Source of the DNA: Flavobacterium seoulense
GTDB taxonomy: Bacteria > Bacteroidota > Bacteroidia > Flavobacteriales > Flavobacteriaceae
Assembly (NCBI RefSeq): GCF_000695795.1
Contig: NZ_JNCA01000006.1
Coordinates: 124,001-188,000 of the forward strand
Direction: 5' to 3'
Length of the DNA stretch: 64,000 bases
In this document: in pieces, positions 36,602-44,610 of the stretch
Layout: each line of letters begins with the position of its first letter
Numbering within the stretch: position 1 is the stretch's first letter
The notes under the pieces: model-generated
The model's input: only the letters and a program-made list of their open reading frames with translations
The model's database searches: none
What the model was told of the DNA's origin: nothing
Made by a program: the position numbers and the translations under genes

Positions 36602-36977
36602 TTAATGAGAATTTTTAAAATAACTTTTTTCGATAATAATAATGATAAAAATTCCTGTGATGTAGGCAAACAAATCAAGCCATGAAAAGGAGTTACCCAG
36701 AATAGCTTTTGCTATTTCAGAGTTTTCCAAACCAAGTTTTTAAAGAAGATTTAAATCTTTGGCTGAATTCAACAAAAAAAGAAAAGCATAATACAACAAT
36801 TACCACTGTCCAAACGGACAAATTGGAAAACGATTTTATAAAACAATAGATTAAAATTACCACTAAAAAATCGCCAAAATAAGGTATAAATTCGTCATGT
36901 AGAAATAATGCAATTAGAATTTCTACCAGAAATGATAAAACGGTTAATACAAAATAGTTTTTATTGAATTGTAGCAA
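36602..36977 (-). pseudogene. DUF2809 membrane protein gene broken by a one-base frameshift
   Basis: The first 86 codons (36977-36717) encode membrane helices of a DUF2809-type protein (LVVILIYCFIKSFSNLS, FVEFSQRFKSSLK), then run into an early TGA. Shifting frame at the run of five A (plus-strand T run 36737-36741) gives LGLENSEIAKAILGNSFSWL and then DLFAYITGIFIIIIIEKSYF, ending at a TAA at 36604-36602. This is the expected DUF2809 C-terminus. The total span is 376 bases, one more than 125 codons, so removal of a single A restores a full-length product. It is either a real pseudogene, a slippage-controlled gene or a sequencing error. Confidence 0.75.
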
Positions 36978-37045
36978 TTGTTTGTTTTTTTAATACAAGT
37001 TATCAAATATATTGCTTTTTGGTTTGACAATTTCAAACATAAAAA

Positions 37046-37073
37046 AATCCGACTAGTTTTCACTAATCGGATT
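37046..37073 (-). terminator. lpdA terminator
   Basis: AATCCGA-C-TAGT pairs with ACTA-A-TCGGATT around a 4-base loop with one mismatch. It lies 30 bp past the lpdA stop, with an A run on the plus strand at its left. Confidence 0.75.
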
Positions 37074-37102
37074 AATATATAATCTGAAATCTTTATCTAA
37101 AA

Positions 37103-38491
37103 CTAGATGTGAATTACTTCACCATAAGCAGCCGCAACAGCTTCCATAACTGCCTCACTCATTGTTGGGTGTGGGTGGATAGCTTTAAGGATTTCGTGAC
37201 CTGTAGTTTCCAGTTTACGGGCTACAACTGCCTCAGCAATCATATCAGTAACTCCGGCACCAATCATGTGACATCCTAACCATTCTCCGTATTTAGCGTC
37301 GAAAATTACTTTTACAAATCCGTCAGCATTTCCAGAAGCTTTTGCTTTTCCAGATGCTACGAATGGGAATTTTCCAACTTTAATATCGTATCCTTTTTCC
37401 TTAGCTGCTTTTTCAGTTAAACCTACAGAAGCAATTTCTGGAGTAGCATAAGTACAACCCGGTACGTTTCCGTAATCGATAGGTTCTACATGTAATCCTT
37501 TAATTTTCTCCACACAGTTGATTCCTTCAGCAGAAGCTACGTGAGCTAAAGCTTGTCCCGGAGTTACGTCACCAATAGCGTAATAACCTGGAATATTTGT
37601 AGCGTTGTAAGCGTTTACTAAGATTTTATCTCTGTCAGTAGCAATTCCTACTTCTTCTAAACCAATATTTTCAATGTTAGTTTTGATTCCAACAGCAGAA
37701 AGTAAAATATCAGCTTCAAGAACTTCTTCTCCTTTAGCAGTTTTAACGAATGCTTTAACTCCTTTTCCTGTAGTATCGATTTTCTCAACAGAAGAGTTAG
37801 TCATAACAGTGATTCCTGCTTTTTTCAAAGATTTTTCAAATTCTTTTGAAATATCTTCGTCTTCAACTGGAACTACATTTGGCATAAATTCAACGATAGT
37901 AACATCAGTTCCCATTGAGTTATAGAAGTGAGCAAATTCTACTCCGATAGCACCAGAACCAACGATAATCATCTTTTTAGGTTGCTCAGGTAAAGTCATT
38001 GCCTGACGGTAACCAATAACTTTTACTCCGTCTTGAGGTAAGTTAGGCAACTCACGAGAACGAGCTCCTGTAGCAATGATAATGTGATCAGCACTGTATT
38101 CAGTAACTTTTCCGTCTTTATCAGTAACGTCTAATTTTTTACCTGGTTTTAATTTTCCAAAACCATTAATAACGTCGATTTTGTTTTTCTTCATCAGGAA
38201 AGTAATTCCTTTGCTCATTCCATCAGCAACATTACGGCTACGTTGAATTACAGCAGGGAAATCTTTATCAAACTCAGAAACAGTCAATCCGTAATCGGAA
38301 GCGTGTTTTAGATAATCAAAAACCTGAGCTGATTTCAATAATGCTTTGGTTGGGATACAACCCCAGTTCAAGCAAACTCCACCTAAGTTTTCTTTTTCAA
38401 CTACGGCTACTTTAAAGCCTAATTGTGATGCTCTAATGGCAGTTACATACCCGCCAGGACCACTTCCTAAAACAATAACGTCGTATTTCAT
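37103..38491 (-). CDS. lpdA: Dihydrolipoyl dehydrogenase
   Basis: This is a 462-residue flavoprotein, the E3 subunit of pyruvate and 2-oxoglutarate dehydrogenase complexes, which reoxidises dihydrolipoamide with NAD+. The redox-active disulfide is C40/C45 in GGVCLNWGCIPTK. The FAD fingerprint VIVLGSGPGGYVTAI, the NAD site MIIVGSGAIGVEFAHFY and the C-terminal catalytic HPHPTMSEAV are intact. The length fits. It is a stand-alone gene; the E1 and E2 partners are not in the window. Confidence 0.96.
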   Translation of the reverse strand: MKYDVIVLGSGPGGYVTAIRASQLGFKVAVVEKENLGGVCLNWGCIPTKALLKSAQVFDYLKHASDYGLTVSEFDKDFPAVIQRSRNVADGMSKGITFLMKKNKIDVINGFGKLKPGKKLDVTDKDGKVTEYSADHIIIATGARSRELPNLPQDGVKVIGYRQAMTLPEQPKKMIIVGSGAIGVEFAHFYNSMGTDVTIVEFMPNVVPVEDEDISKEFEKSLKKAGITVMTNSSVEKIDTTGKGVKAFVKTAKGEEVLEADILLSAVGIKTNIENIGLEEVGIATDRDKILVNAYNATNIPGYYAIGDVTPGQALAHVASAEGINCVEKIKGLHVEPIDYGNVPGCTYATPEIASVGLTEKAAKEKGYDIKVGKFPFVASGKAKASGNADGFVKVIFDAKYGEWLGCHMIGAGVTDMIAEAVVARKLETTGHEILKAIHPHPTMSEAVMEAVAAAYGEVIHI

Positions 38492-38786
38492 TTCTTTCTA
38501 TTTATTTGTTTTTTATTTGTGAAATGCAATGAGCAAGCTCATGTTATTTCTAATGTATTTTATTTTAAATTGTAATAATCGAAATTTACTCAAAAAACAA
38601 CTTCTGTTTTCTATCAAATTTTGATACTAAATTGAGACTGCGAATTTAATGATTTATTCTGTTTTTAAAACTCATATAAGTACAAAGTTTTAACAGAATG
38701 CTGTTTATAAAGGTCAATTTTTTAAAATCTAACAAAATTGACTATGTTTCTTATATATTTTTAGGAATACGTTAATACTGTTTTTA

Positions 38787-38896
38787 ACCGCAAAGAGAGC
38801 AAAGTATTACGTAAAGAGTACAAAGCTTTGTGCCCTTTGTTATTTAAAGACAACGAATAATTTTTCATTGTGTACTTTGTGTTTAAGATTTACAGT
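38787..38896. repeat. CGCAAAGAG-type palindromic intergenic repeat
   Basis: The 416-bp gap upstream of lpdA holds no gene. Its second half is a run of CAAAG words that reverses into CTTTG words around the perfect palindrome ACAAAGCTTTGT (38820-38831). This is the type of noncoding repeat often seen between Flavobacterium genes. The first half (38492-38780) is AT-rich, and I see no clear promoter there. Confidence 0.65.
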
Positions 38897-38907
38897 TAAG
38901 CGAAAAA

Positions 38908-39939
38908 TTACCCAATCATTTTTTGTTTTCTCAACAATAACCAAATCACTATTGGTGCACCAAAAATAGAAGTTACAGCATTAATAGGTAAGGTGATTTC
39001 GCCACCCGGAACCTGCGAAATAGTATCACAAACAAGCATGATAATGGCACCAAAAAGTAAGGTGCTCCAGAATAAAATAGTATGATTGCTGGTTTGGAAA
39101 ACCAATTTGGCAATATGCGGAACTGCCAGTCCAATAAAAGCAATAGGTCCAGCAAAAGCCGTAATACTTCCTGCAAGAATACTGGTCGCAAATATGATAA
39201 TTAGTCTTGCTTTGTTATAATTTAGTCCAAGGCTTCGGGCATAATTTTCGCCAAGAAGTAGGGCATTTAAAGGTTTGATACTAGCTAAACTCAACAATAA
39301 CCCTAACAGAACACAAACTAATAAAATGATAATGGAAGTCCAGGAAAGATTTCCTAAATTTCCAAGTGACCAAAAAGTGAATTTTTGTAATTGCTCGGCA
39401 GTACTAAAAAAACTCAAAGTACCAACAATCGCAGTACTTAAACTTCCAAACATCAATCCAACAATTAAAATAGTCATAGTGTCCCGTAATCGAATGGAAA
39501 CCAATAAAACGGCGAGTAAAACAAAAGAACTTCCGATGGTTGATGCTAAAACAATTCCGTAAGGTGAGAGTACAATTTCCTGTAAAAATGCAGGTAGATA
39601 TGCTGCTCCTAAAATGACAAATGCCACACCTAAACTTGCCCCCGAACTCAATCCTAAAACATAAGGTCCTGCTAGTGGATTCCTGAATAAAGTTTGCATT
39701 AATAAACCACTTATTGAAAGCCCGATTCCAACAATAACGACTGTAATTGCTTTTGGTAACCTGTAATTAATGATAATGTATTCCCAGGTTGATTTACTCG
39801 CCTGACCTCCGCTTAAACTATGATAAATTTCTTTAAACGGAATGGTGATGGATCCCAAACTGATATTGGCAAAAAACAAAATAAAGAGTCCTGCTATCAG
39901 GTAGCAAAACAGAATTGTATTTCGTTTTTGGTTTTTCAA
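38908..39939 (-). CDS. FecCD/BtuC-family ABC transporter permease
   Basis: This 343-residue inner-membrane permease has about ten helices. Family text: RLPKAITVVIVGIGLSISGL, GPYVLGLSSGASLGVAF, and the coupling region GPIAFIGLAVPHIAKLVF. The group imports cobalamin, haem or ferric siderophores with a periplasmic binding protein. Given the adjacent cobalamin genes, BtuC is the most likely role. It starts six bases after the binding-protein stop. No ATPase (BtuD) gene follows in this window. Confidence 0.88.
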   Translation of the reverse strand: MKNQKRNTILFCYLIAGLFILFFANISLGSITIPFKEIYHSLSGGQASKSTWEYIIINYRLPKAITVVIVGIGLSISGLLMQTLFRNPLAGPYVLGLSSGASLGVAFVILGAAYLPAFLQEIVLSPYGIVLASTIGSSFVLLAVLLVSIRLRDTMTILIVGLMFGSLSTAIVGTLSFFSTAEQLQKFTFWSLGNLGNLSWTSIIILLVCVLLGLLLSLASIKPLNALLLGENYARSLGLNYNKARLIIIFATSILAGSITAFAGPIAFIGLAVPHIAKLVFQTSNHTILFWSTLLFGAIIMLVCDTISQVPGGEITLPINAVTSIFGAPIVIWLLLRKQKMIG

Positions 39940-39945
39940 TGGGAA

Positions 39946-41088
39946 TTAATTTAGTTTTTGTGCAAAAGTAAAATTATAATCAGGTAATAATTCAGGATGA
40001 AAAATTTTGATGTAATCTTTCAGTACTAAATCCGGTCGGCTAGGAGCTAATTCGTAATAAATGGTACCGCCTTTTGCGCCTAATTTGCTTTCAAAAGTAT
40101 AAACATTTCGATTAGTAAAAGCATCAAATTGATTGTAATGCGGATTACTATTAGCTAATTCCTGAGCATTTTTAAAAGAACCTGTAGCAATCCAAACCTG
40201 AGCATTTTTTGCTTTTTCTAATATTTTTTCGAAAGCTAATCCTAAACTTCCGCTGCCTTCAACATCAGCCCATAAATAATTAGATTTGGCATCTTTCATA
40301 AATTGAGCTACCCAGCTATTTCCTTTGGCAACATACCATTGGTTTTGGTACATCGAACCGTATAAAACTGTTTTTTCTGCTTTTTGATTAGCGACTAATT
40401 GTAAAGCATCGTTATAATTTTTTACAATATTGTCAAACAATATTTTGCCTTCTTTTTCTTTGCCAAATAAAGCCGCATACAATTTAATCCATTCGGCTTT
40501 TCCCAGTGGCGTCTGTTCCATCCAATCGGCTTGAATGATTACTTTTAAACCGCTTTTTTCTAAATTAGCAATCATAGGATTGTTGTTATCGATACCAAAA
40601 GTTACAATTGCTTCGGGAGCTAAATCAATCAGCTTTTCCATGTTTAAGCGTTCATTTTGTCCCACATTTTTAACTATTCCGGCATCAATTAGTTTTCGGG
40701 TTTTTACAGAAGAAACATAATCAGTATGCGGAAATCCTACTAAATGCGTTTCTTCCTGCAGCATTTCTAAAAAAGGAATATTGGTAGTCGAAGTCACCAC
40801 GATTGATTGTAAAGGAACAATCAATTGTGTATACTTTTCTAAGCTGTCAGGAATGCTGGTGTTTTTTTCTTTTAAGATATAAGTGAAATCTTTATTGGCA
40901 TCAGGCCATGGATTTAAAACTTTTACTACCGAATAACCATCGTATTTGTAAATGGCAAGATTGCTTGAATATTCAATTTCGTTTTTTTTGACTGGTGCAG
41001 TAGTTGTATTTAAAGTTTCGTTCTTTTTGCAGGCAATGAAGCTTAAAGACAGTAAGAGAAACAGGAATTTATTATAAAAAGAATTCAT
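39946..41088 (-). CDS. BtuF-like periplasmic substrate-binding lipoprotein
   Basis: This 380-residue protein has a lipobox (LSLSFIACKK, cysteine near 20). The body has the class III binding-protein layout with a long linking helix: LAIYKYDGYSVVKVLNPWPD, QSIVVTSTTNIPFLEMLQEE, LIDLAPEAIVTFG. It is expected to deliver cobalamin, haem or a siderophore to the FecCD-type permease whose gene follows it directly. Cobalamin is inferred from the divergent cob cluster 100 bp away. A TACCTTTG -7 box (41116-41109) precedes it. Confidence 0.85.
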   Translation of the reverse strand: MNSFYNKFLFLLLSLSFIACKKNETLNTTTAPVKKNEIEYSSNLAIYKYDGYSVVKVLNPWPDANKDFTYILKEKNTSIPDSLEKYTQLIVPLQSIVVTSTTNIPFLEMLQEETHLVGFPHTDYVSSVKTRKLIDAGIVKNVGQNERLNMEKLIDLAPEAIVTFGIDNNNPMIANLEKSGLKVIIQADWMEQTPLGKAEWIKLYAALFGKEKEGKILFDNIVKNYNDALQLVANQKAEKTVLYGSMYQNQWYVAKGNSWVAQFMKDAKSNYLWADVEGSGSLGLAFEKILEKAKNAQVWIATGSFKNAQELANSNPHYNQFDAFTNRNVYTFESKLGAKGGTIYYELAPSRPDLVLKDYIKIFHPELLPDYNFTFAQKLN

Positions 41089-41108
41089 GATTTAAAATTA
41101 TATGTAGG

Positions 41109-41116
41109 CAAAGGTA
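41109..41116 (-). promoter_or_regulatory. -7 box of the btuF-like gene
   Basis: On the minus strand TACCTTTG matches TAnnTTTG and lies 20 bp before the ATG. I see no clear TTG at the proper distance. Confidence 0.45.
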
Positions 41117-41183
41117 TATCAAATTGTAAAAAATGCTGTTTATTTTTTAGAATAAAAAAATAAACAAATACTATCTTTACCTG

Positions 41184-41546
41184 ATGAATACTATTAAAGT
41201 AAAATTGTGTTCCAATTGCGGAAATTCTTTTGATTGCGGCGATATTTCTCAGGAAAAGAAATGCTGGTGCAATGATTTTCCGCCCATATTTAATTTTTCG
41301 GAGGCCGGCGATTGCCTTTGTCCTAATTGTTTTAAGAACCGTTGTTCGATAAAAATTGAAGCCTATTTAGCGACCATTTCTCCAGAAACTGCATTAAATA
41401 ATAAAGCTAAAAATTTGCCAAAAACAAACCACCTAATTAAAGGTATTGACTATTATCTGGAAAACGGGAATTATGTTTTTAAAGCCTGGTTTCATTTAAA
41501 AAGAGGGAGCTGTTGTGGTAACGGATGCAGACATTGTCCGTACTGA
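41184..41546 (+). CDS. Cysteine-rich CWC / DUF5522 protein
   Basis: This is a 120-residue soluble protein with 14 cysteines by eye. The N-terminal half has the cysteine-rich CWC pattern (KLCSNCGNSFDCG, KKCWCNDFPPIF, GDCLCPNCFKNRC), likely a zinc-binding fold. The C-terminal part matches the short DUF5522 motif (KGIDYYLENGNYVFKAWFHL, ending CCGNGCRHCPY). These two families are often separate neighbouring genes; here they are fused. Function unknown. It leads a plus-strand run into cobU. A TATCTTTA box ends four bases before the ATG. Confidence 0.8.
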   Translation: MNTIKVKLCSNCGNSFDCGDISQEKKCWCNDFPPIFNFSEAGDCLCPNCFKNRCSIKIEAYLATISPETALNNKAKNLPKTNHLIKGIDYYLENGNYVFKAWFHLKRGSCCGNGCRHCPY

Positions 41547-41620
41547 AAAGTTAGAAGTTGGAGGGAAGAAGAGGTAATACAATTAGAAATTAAAATCTAC
41601 AATCAATAAAAAATTAAAAG

Positions 41621-42136
41621 ATGATCTATTTCATAACAGGAGGAGAGCGTTCAGGAAAAAGCAGTTATGCTGAGAATATTGCCAAGGAATTATCGGCGAG
41701 ACCTATGTATGTGGCTACGGCGCGAAAATGGGATGATGATTTTCAGAAACGAATTGTACGCCATCAAAGAGACAGAGATGAACGTTGGATAAACATTGAA
41801 AAAGAAAAATTTTTAAGCGAAATTGATTTTTCTGGTCAGGTTGCTGTTATTGATTGCGTAACTTTATGGTTGACTAATTTTTTTGTTGATACGCAGAATG
41901 ATGTAGAATTGAGTTTGATTCAGGCTAAAGCCGAATTCGAAAAAATAATAAACCAACCTAATGTGATCATCATTATTATTTCAAACGAAATAGGAATGGG
42001 TGTTCATGCAGATACGCATATTGGTCGAAAGTTTACTGAATTACAAGGCTGGATGAACCAATATTTAGCCAAAAAAGCAGACAAAGTCGTGCTGATGGTT
42101 TCTGGAATTCCGGTTGTAATAAAAGAAGGTTTATGA
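41621..42136 (+). CDS. cobU: Adenosylcobinamide kinase / adenosylcobinamide-phosphate guanylyltransferase
   Basis: This 171-residue bifunctional enzyme phosphorylates adenosylcobinamide and then adds GMP to form adenosylcobinamide-GDP. The P-loop is G7-G-E-R-S-G-K-S14. The guanylylated histidine region is RIVRHQRDRDERW, and IISNEIGMGVHADT is conserved. The length equals the family. It overlaps the next gene by four bases (ATGA), so the two are translationally coupled. Confidence 0.95.
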   Translation: MIYFITGGERSGKSSYAENIAKELSARPMYVATARKWDDDFQKRIVRHQRDRDERWINIEKEKFLSEIDFSGQVAVIDCVTLWLTNFFVDTQNDVELSLIQAKAEFEKIINQPNVIIIIISNEIGMGVHADTHIGRKFTELQGWMNQYLAKKADKVVLMVSGIPVVIKEGL

Positions 42137-42777
42137 ATTTTTTAACCTCCTGGTCAGGAGGAAAAGATAGTTGTTATGCAATGATGCAGGCAGTAAAATT
42201 AGGTTTAAAGCCAAAGGTTTTATTGAATATGATGAATGAAAACGGGAAAATTTCCCGTTCGCATGGATTGCCTTTATCAATTTTAAATCAACAGGCGCAA
42301 AAAATGCAATTACCTATAGTCACAATTCCTGCTACTTGGGAAGATTATGAAGCCAAGTTTATTGCTGTTTTGCAAACATTGAAAGTTAATTATGATTTAG
42401 AAGCAGCCGTTTTTGGAGATATCGACTTGCAACCGCATCGGGATTGGGAAGAAAAAGTTTGTCAAGCGGCTAACTTAAAAGCAATTTTGCCTTTGTGGCA
42501 ACAAGACCGAATTGCTTTGGTCAATGAAATGTTAGAAAACGGAATTGAAACAATGATTGTGTCCTGTAATACAAAGATGGGAGAAAGTTATTTAGGACGT
42601 ATTTTAACCAAAGAATTAGCTTTAGAATTAGAACAAAAAGAAATTGATCCTTGTGGAGAAAATGGAGAATTTCATACGATGGTGATTTATTGCCCTTTAT
42701 TTTTAGAAAGGATATCATTGCCTCCATTTACTACTAAAACTTATAAGGATTATTGTTTTGTGGTTTGGGAAGATTAA
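42133..42777 (+). CDS. Dph6/MJ0570-type ATP-pyrophosphatase (diphthine-ammonia-ligase-like)
   Basis: This is a 214-residue N-type ATP-pyrophosphatase with the PP-loop S8-G-G-K-D-S13 (LTSWSGGKDSCYAMMQAV). Conserved family text follows: SRSHGLPLSILNQQA, AAVFGDIDLQPHRDW, PLWQQDRIALVNEML and a final DPCGENGEFHTMV. Eukaryotic Dph6 amidates diphthine, but bacteria do not make diphthamide, so the substrate must differ. It overlaps cobU by four bases and precedes bluB-cobT, which suggests a role in corrinoid side-chain chemistry or salvage. That role is an inference from position. Confidence 0.85.
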   Translation: MNFLTSWSGGKDSCYAMMQAVKLGLKPKVLLNMMNENGKISRSHGLPLSILNQQAQKMQLPIVTIPATWEDYEAKFIAVLQTLKVNYDLEAAVFGDIDLQPHRDWEEKVCQAANLKAILPLWQQDRIALVNEMLENGIETMIVSCNTKMGESYLGRILTKELALELEQKEIDPCGENGEFHTMVIYCPLFLERISLPPFTTKTYKDYCFVVWED

Positions 42778-42879
42778 TCAATTTCAATAGCAATTACAAT
42801 AATCAATGGCAATTTTAAAGTGTTGTTTTTTTTTATTGACATTTTCATTGATTTTTGAAATTGAAATTAAATTTTTAAT

Positions 42880-44562
42880 ATGAGTTATTTAGACGAAATT
42901 ATAAAGTCACGTAGAGACACCCGTCATTTTACAAATGAGGAAGTTCCTGATGCCGTAATCGAAAAAGCATTAGAAGCTGGACATTGGGCGCCTTCTGTGG
43001 GTTTGACTGAAGCGACCAGATATTATTTGATTAAATCGGCTGAGGTAAAAAAAGCTGTGAAAAAATTGTTTCTGGATTATGATGAAAAAGCAGCTCAGAG
43101 TACTGATAACGAATCACAGAAAGTACAATATCAGGCTTTAAAACTAGAAGCGATTGAAGATGCTCCCTTAGGACTGGTAATCGCTTATGATCGTTCGGTA
43201 TTGAATCATTTTACCATAGGTACTGTTGGAAGTAATGAGGCAATTAAAAACAGTGCGGTTTGTGCCGCTCAAAATATTTGGCTTTCGCTTACAGAACAAG
43301 GCTATTCGATGGGTTGGGTTTCGATTTTGAATTATTATCAGTTCAAGAAAATATTAGGCTTACCAGAGCATATTGAGCCTCTGGGATATTTTTGCGTAGG
43401 CAAACCCGCTACTGATTATGGAAAACAACCGATGCTACAACAATTGAATTGGAAAAAGAAATCGGAAGCTCCGATAGTGACAGAAATCAATCATTTAATT
43501 ATAGATGAAGATAAAAAAGTAGCGGTTTCTTCAAAGCATAAAGATGTTGCCACTACTTTGAAAAAGGAGTTAGAAGATAAGATTAATCAAAAAACAAAAC
43601 CAATAGGTTCATTAGGTGTTTTAGAAAAAATAGCCCAACAAATTGGAGAAGTTTTTCAAACTTTAGAACCCAAAATAAAGAACCCAAATATTATAGTTTT
43701 TGCTGCCGATCATGGTATAGCACAACATGGTGTGAGCGCTTATCCGCAGGATGTAACACGCCAAATGGTTAGTAATTTTTTAGAAGGTGGAGCGGCAATT
43801 AATGTGTTTTGTAAGCAAAACGATATTACGCTATCTATTGTTGATGCTGGTGTAAATTATGATTTTCCGTCTAATGTAAAATTGATTTCGAATAAGATTG
43901 ATAAAGGGACACATTCGTTTTTGAGTACTTCTGCTATGAGCAAAACACAAATGCAGTTATGCTTTTCTAAAGGAGCCGAAATGGTTACTTCAATAGCAAA
44001 ACAAGGTTGTAATTGCGTTGGTTTTGGCGAAATGGGAATTGGAAACACAGCCACAGCCTCGGTTTTAATGAGTGTACTTTGTAATTTTTCTATCGAAGAT
44101 TGTGTGGGTAAAGGAACTGGGGTAGATGATGAAAAACTACAATTTAAGATTGCTATTTTAAGAAAAGCGATTGAAAATTACGAGGGCGAAAAGGATTTTG
44201 ATAGTTATTTGGCTCATTTTGGAGGATTTGAAATTTTGCAAATGGCAGGAGGAATGCTTGAAGCTTATCAACAAAATATGATTTTTCTGGTAGACGGATT
44301 TATTTGCAGTGTTGCTTTTTTAATAGCATTCAAAAAGAATCCTGAAATATTAAAAAATGCCATTTTCAGCCATCAATCGGCTGAGAAAGCACATAAAAAA
44401 CTGTTGGATTATTTAGATGTTTCGGCGGTTTTACAATTAGATTTGCGTTTGGGTGAAGGAACAGGTTGTGCTTTGGTTTTTCCAATAATAACATCGGCAG
44501 TGGCTTTTTTAAATGAAATGGCTAGTTTTGAAAGTGCTGGTGTGAGTGAAAATAAAAGTTAG
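42880..44562 (+). CDS. bluB-cobT: Fused 5,6-dimethylbenzimidazole synthase (BluB) - CobT phosphoribosyltransferase
   Basis: This is a 560-residue fusion. Residues about 1-205 are BluB, a flavin-destroying nitroreductase-fold enzyme that turns FMNH2 and oxygen into the lower ligand 5,6-dimethylbenzimidazole (SRRDTRHFTNEEVPD, GHWAPSVGLTEATRYYLI, MGWVSILNYYQFKKILGLPE). Residues about 215-560 are CobT, which activates that base with nicotinate mononucleotide (KPIGSLGVLEKIAQQIGEVF, FAADHGIAQHGVSAYPQDVT). The catalytic glutamate is E526 in RLGEGTGCALVFPI. Fusing the two steps should channel the base. The stop codon falls inside a direct repeat. BluB needs oxygen, implying an aerobic organism. Confidence 0.94.
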   Translation: MSYLDEIIKSRRDTRHFTNEEVPDAVIEKALEAGHWAPSVGLTEATRYYLIKSAEVKKAVKKLFLDYDEKAAQSTDNESQKVQYQALKLEAIEDAPLGLVIAYDRSVLNHFTIGTVGSNEAIKNSAVCAAQNIWLSLTEQGYSMGWVSILNYYQFKKILGLPEHIEPLGYFCVGKPATDYGKQPMLQQLNWKKKSEAPIVTEINHLIIDEDKKVAVSSKHKDVATTLKKELEDKINQKTKPIGSLGVLEKIAQQIGEVFQTLEPKIKNPNIIVFAADHGIAQHGVSAYPQDVTRQMVSNFLEGGAAINVFCKQNDITLSIVDAGVNYDFPSNVKLISNKIDKGTHSFLSTSAMSKTQMQLCFSKGAEMVTSIAKQGCNCVGFGEMGIGNTATASVLMSVLCNFSIEDCVGKGTGVDDEKLQFKIAILRKAIENYEGEKDFDSYLAHFGGFEILQMAGGMLEAYQQNMIFLVDGFICSVAFLIAFKKNPEILKNAIFSHQSAEKAHKKLLDYLDVSAVLQLDLRLGEGTGCALVFPIITSAVAFLNEMASFESAGVSENKS

Positions 44563-44591
44563 AAGTTAGAGGTGGGAAGTTAGAAGTTAGA
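44557..44591 (+). repeat. AGTTAGAAGTTAGA direct repeat at the end of bluB-cobT
   Basis: Two identical 14-bp words (44557-44570 and 44578-44591) are separated by GGTGGGA. The first supplies the TAG stop of bluB-cobT. The segment GTGGGAAGTTAGAA recurs inside the cobalamin riboswitch region at 46123-46136, and a shorter relative lies after the CWC gene (41545-41570). Confidence 0.75.
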
Positions 44592-44610
44592 TTAAAGATT
44601 TATAAAAATA

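Noticed and set aside
36455-36685. Plus-strand ORF overlapping the 69-residue gene and the broken DUF2809 gene
   Set aside because: It is a shifted frame of the first and antisense of the second, with no start context.
38492-38907. Possible tRNA or small RNA in the long gap upstream of lpdA
   Set aside because: I found no cloverleaf, no T-loop consensus and no clear promoter; only AT-rich DNA and a palindromic repeat.
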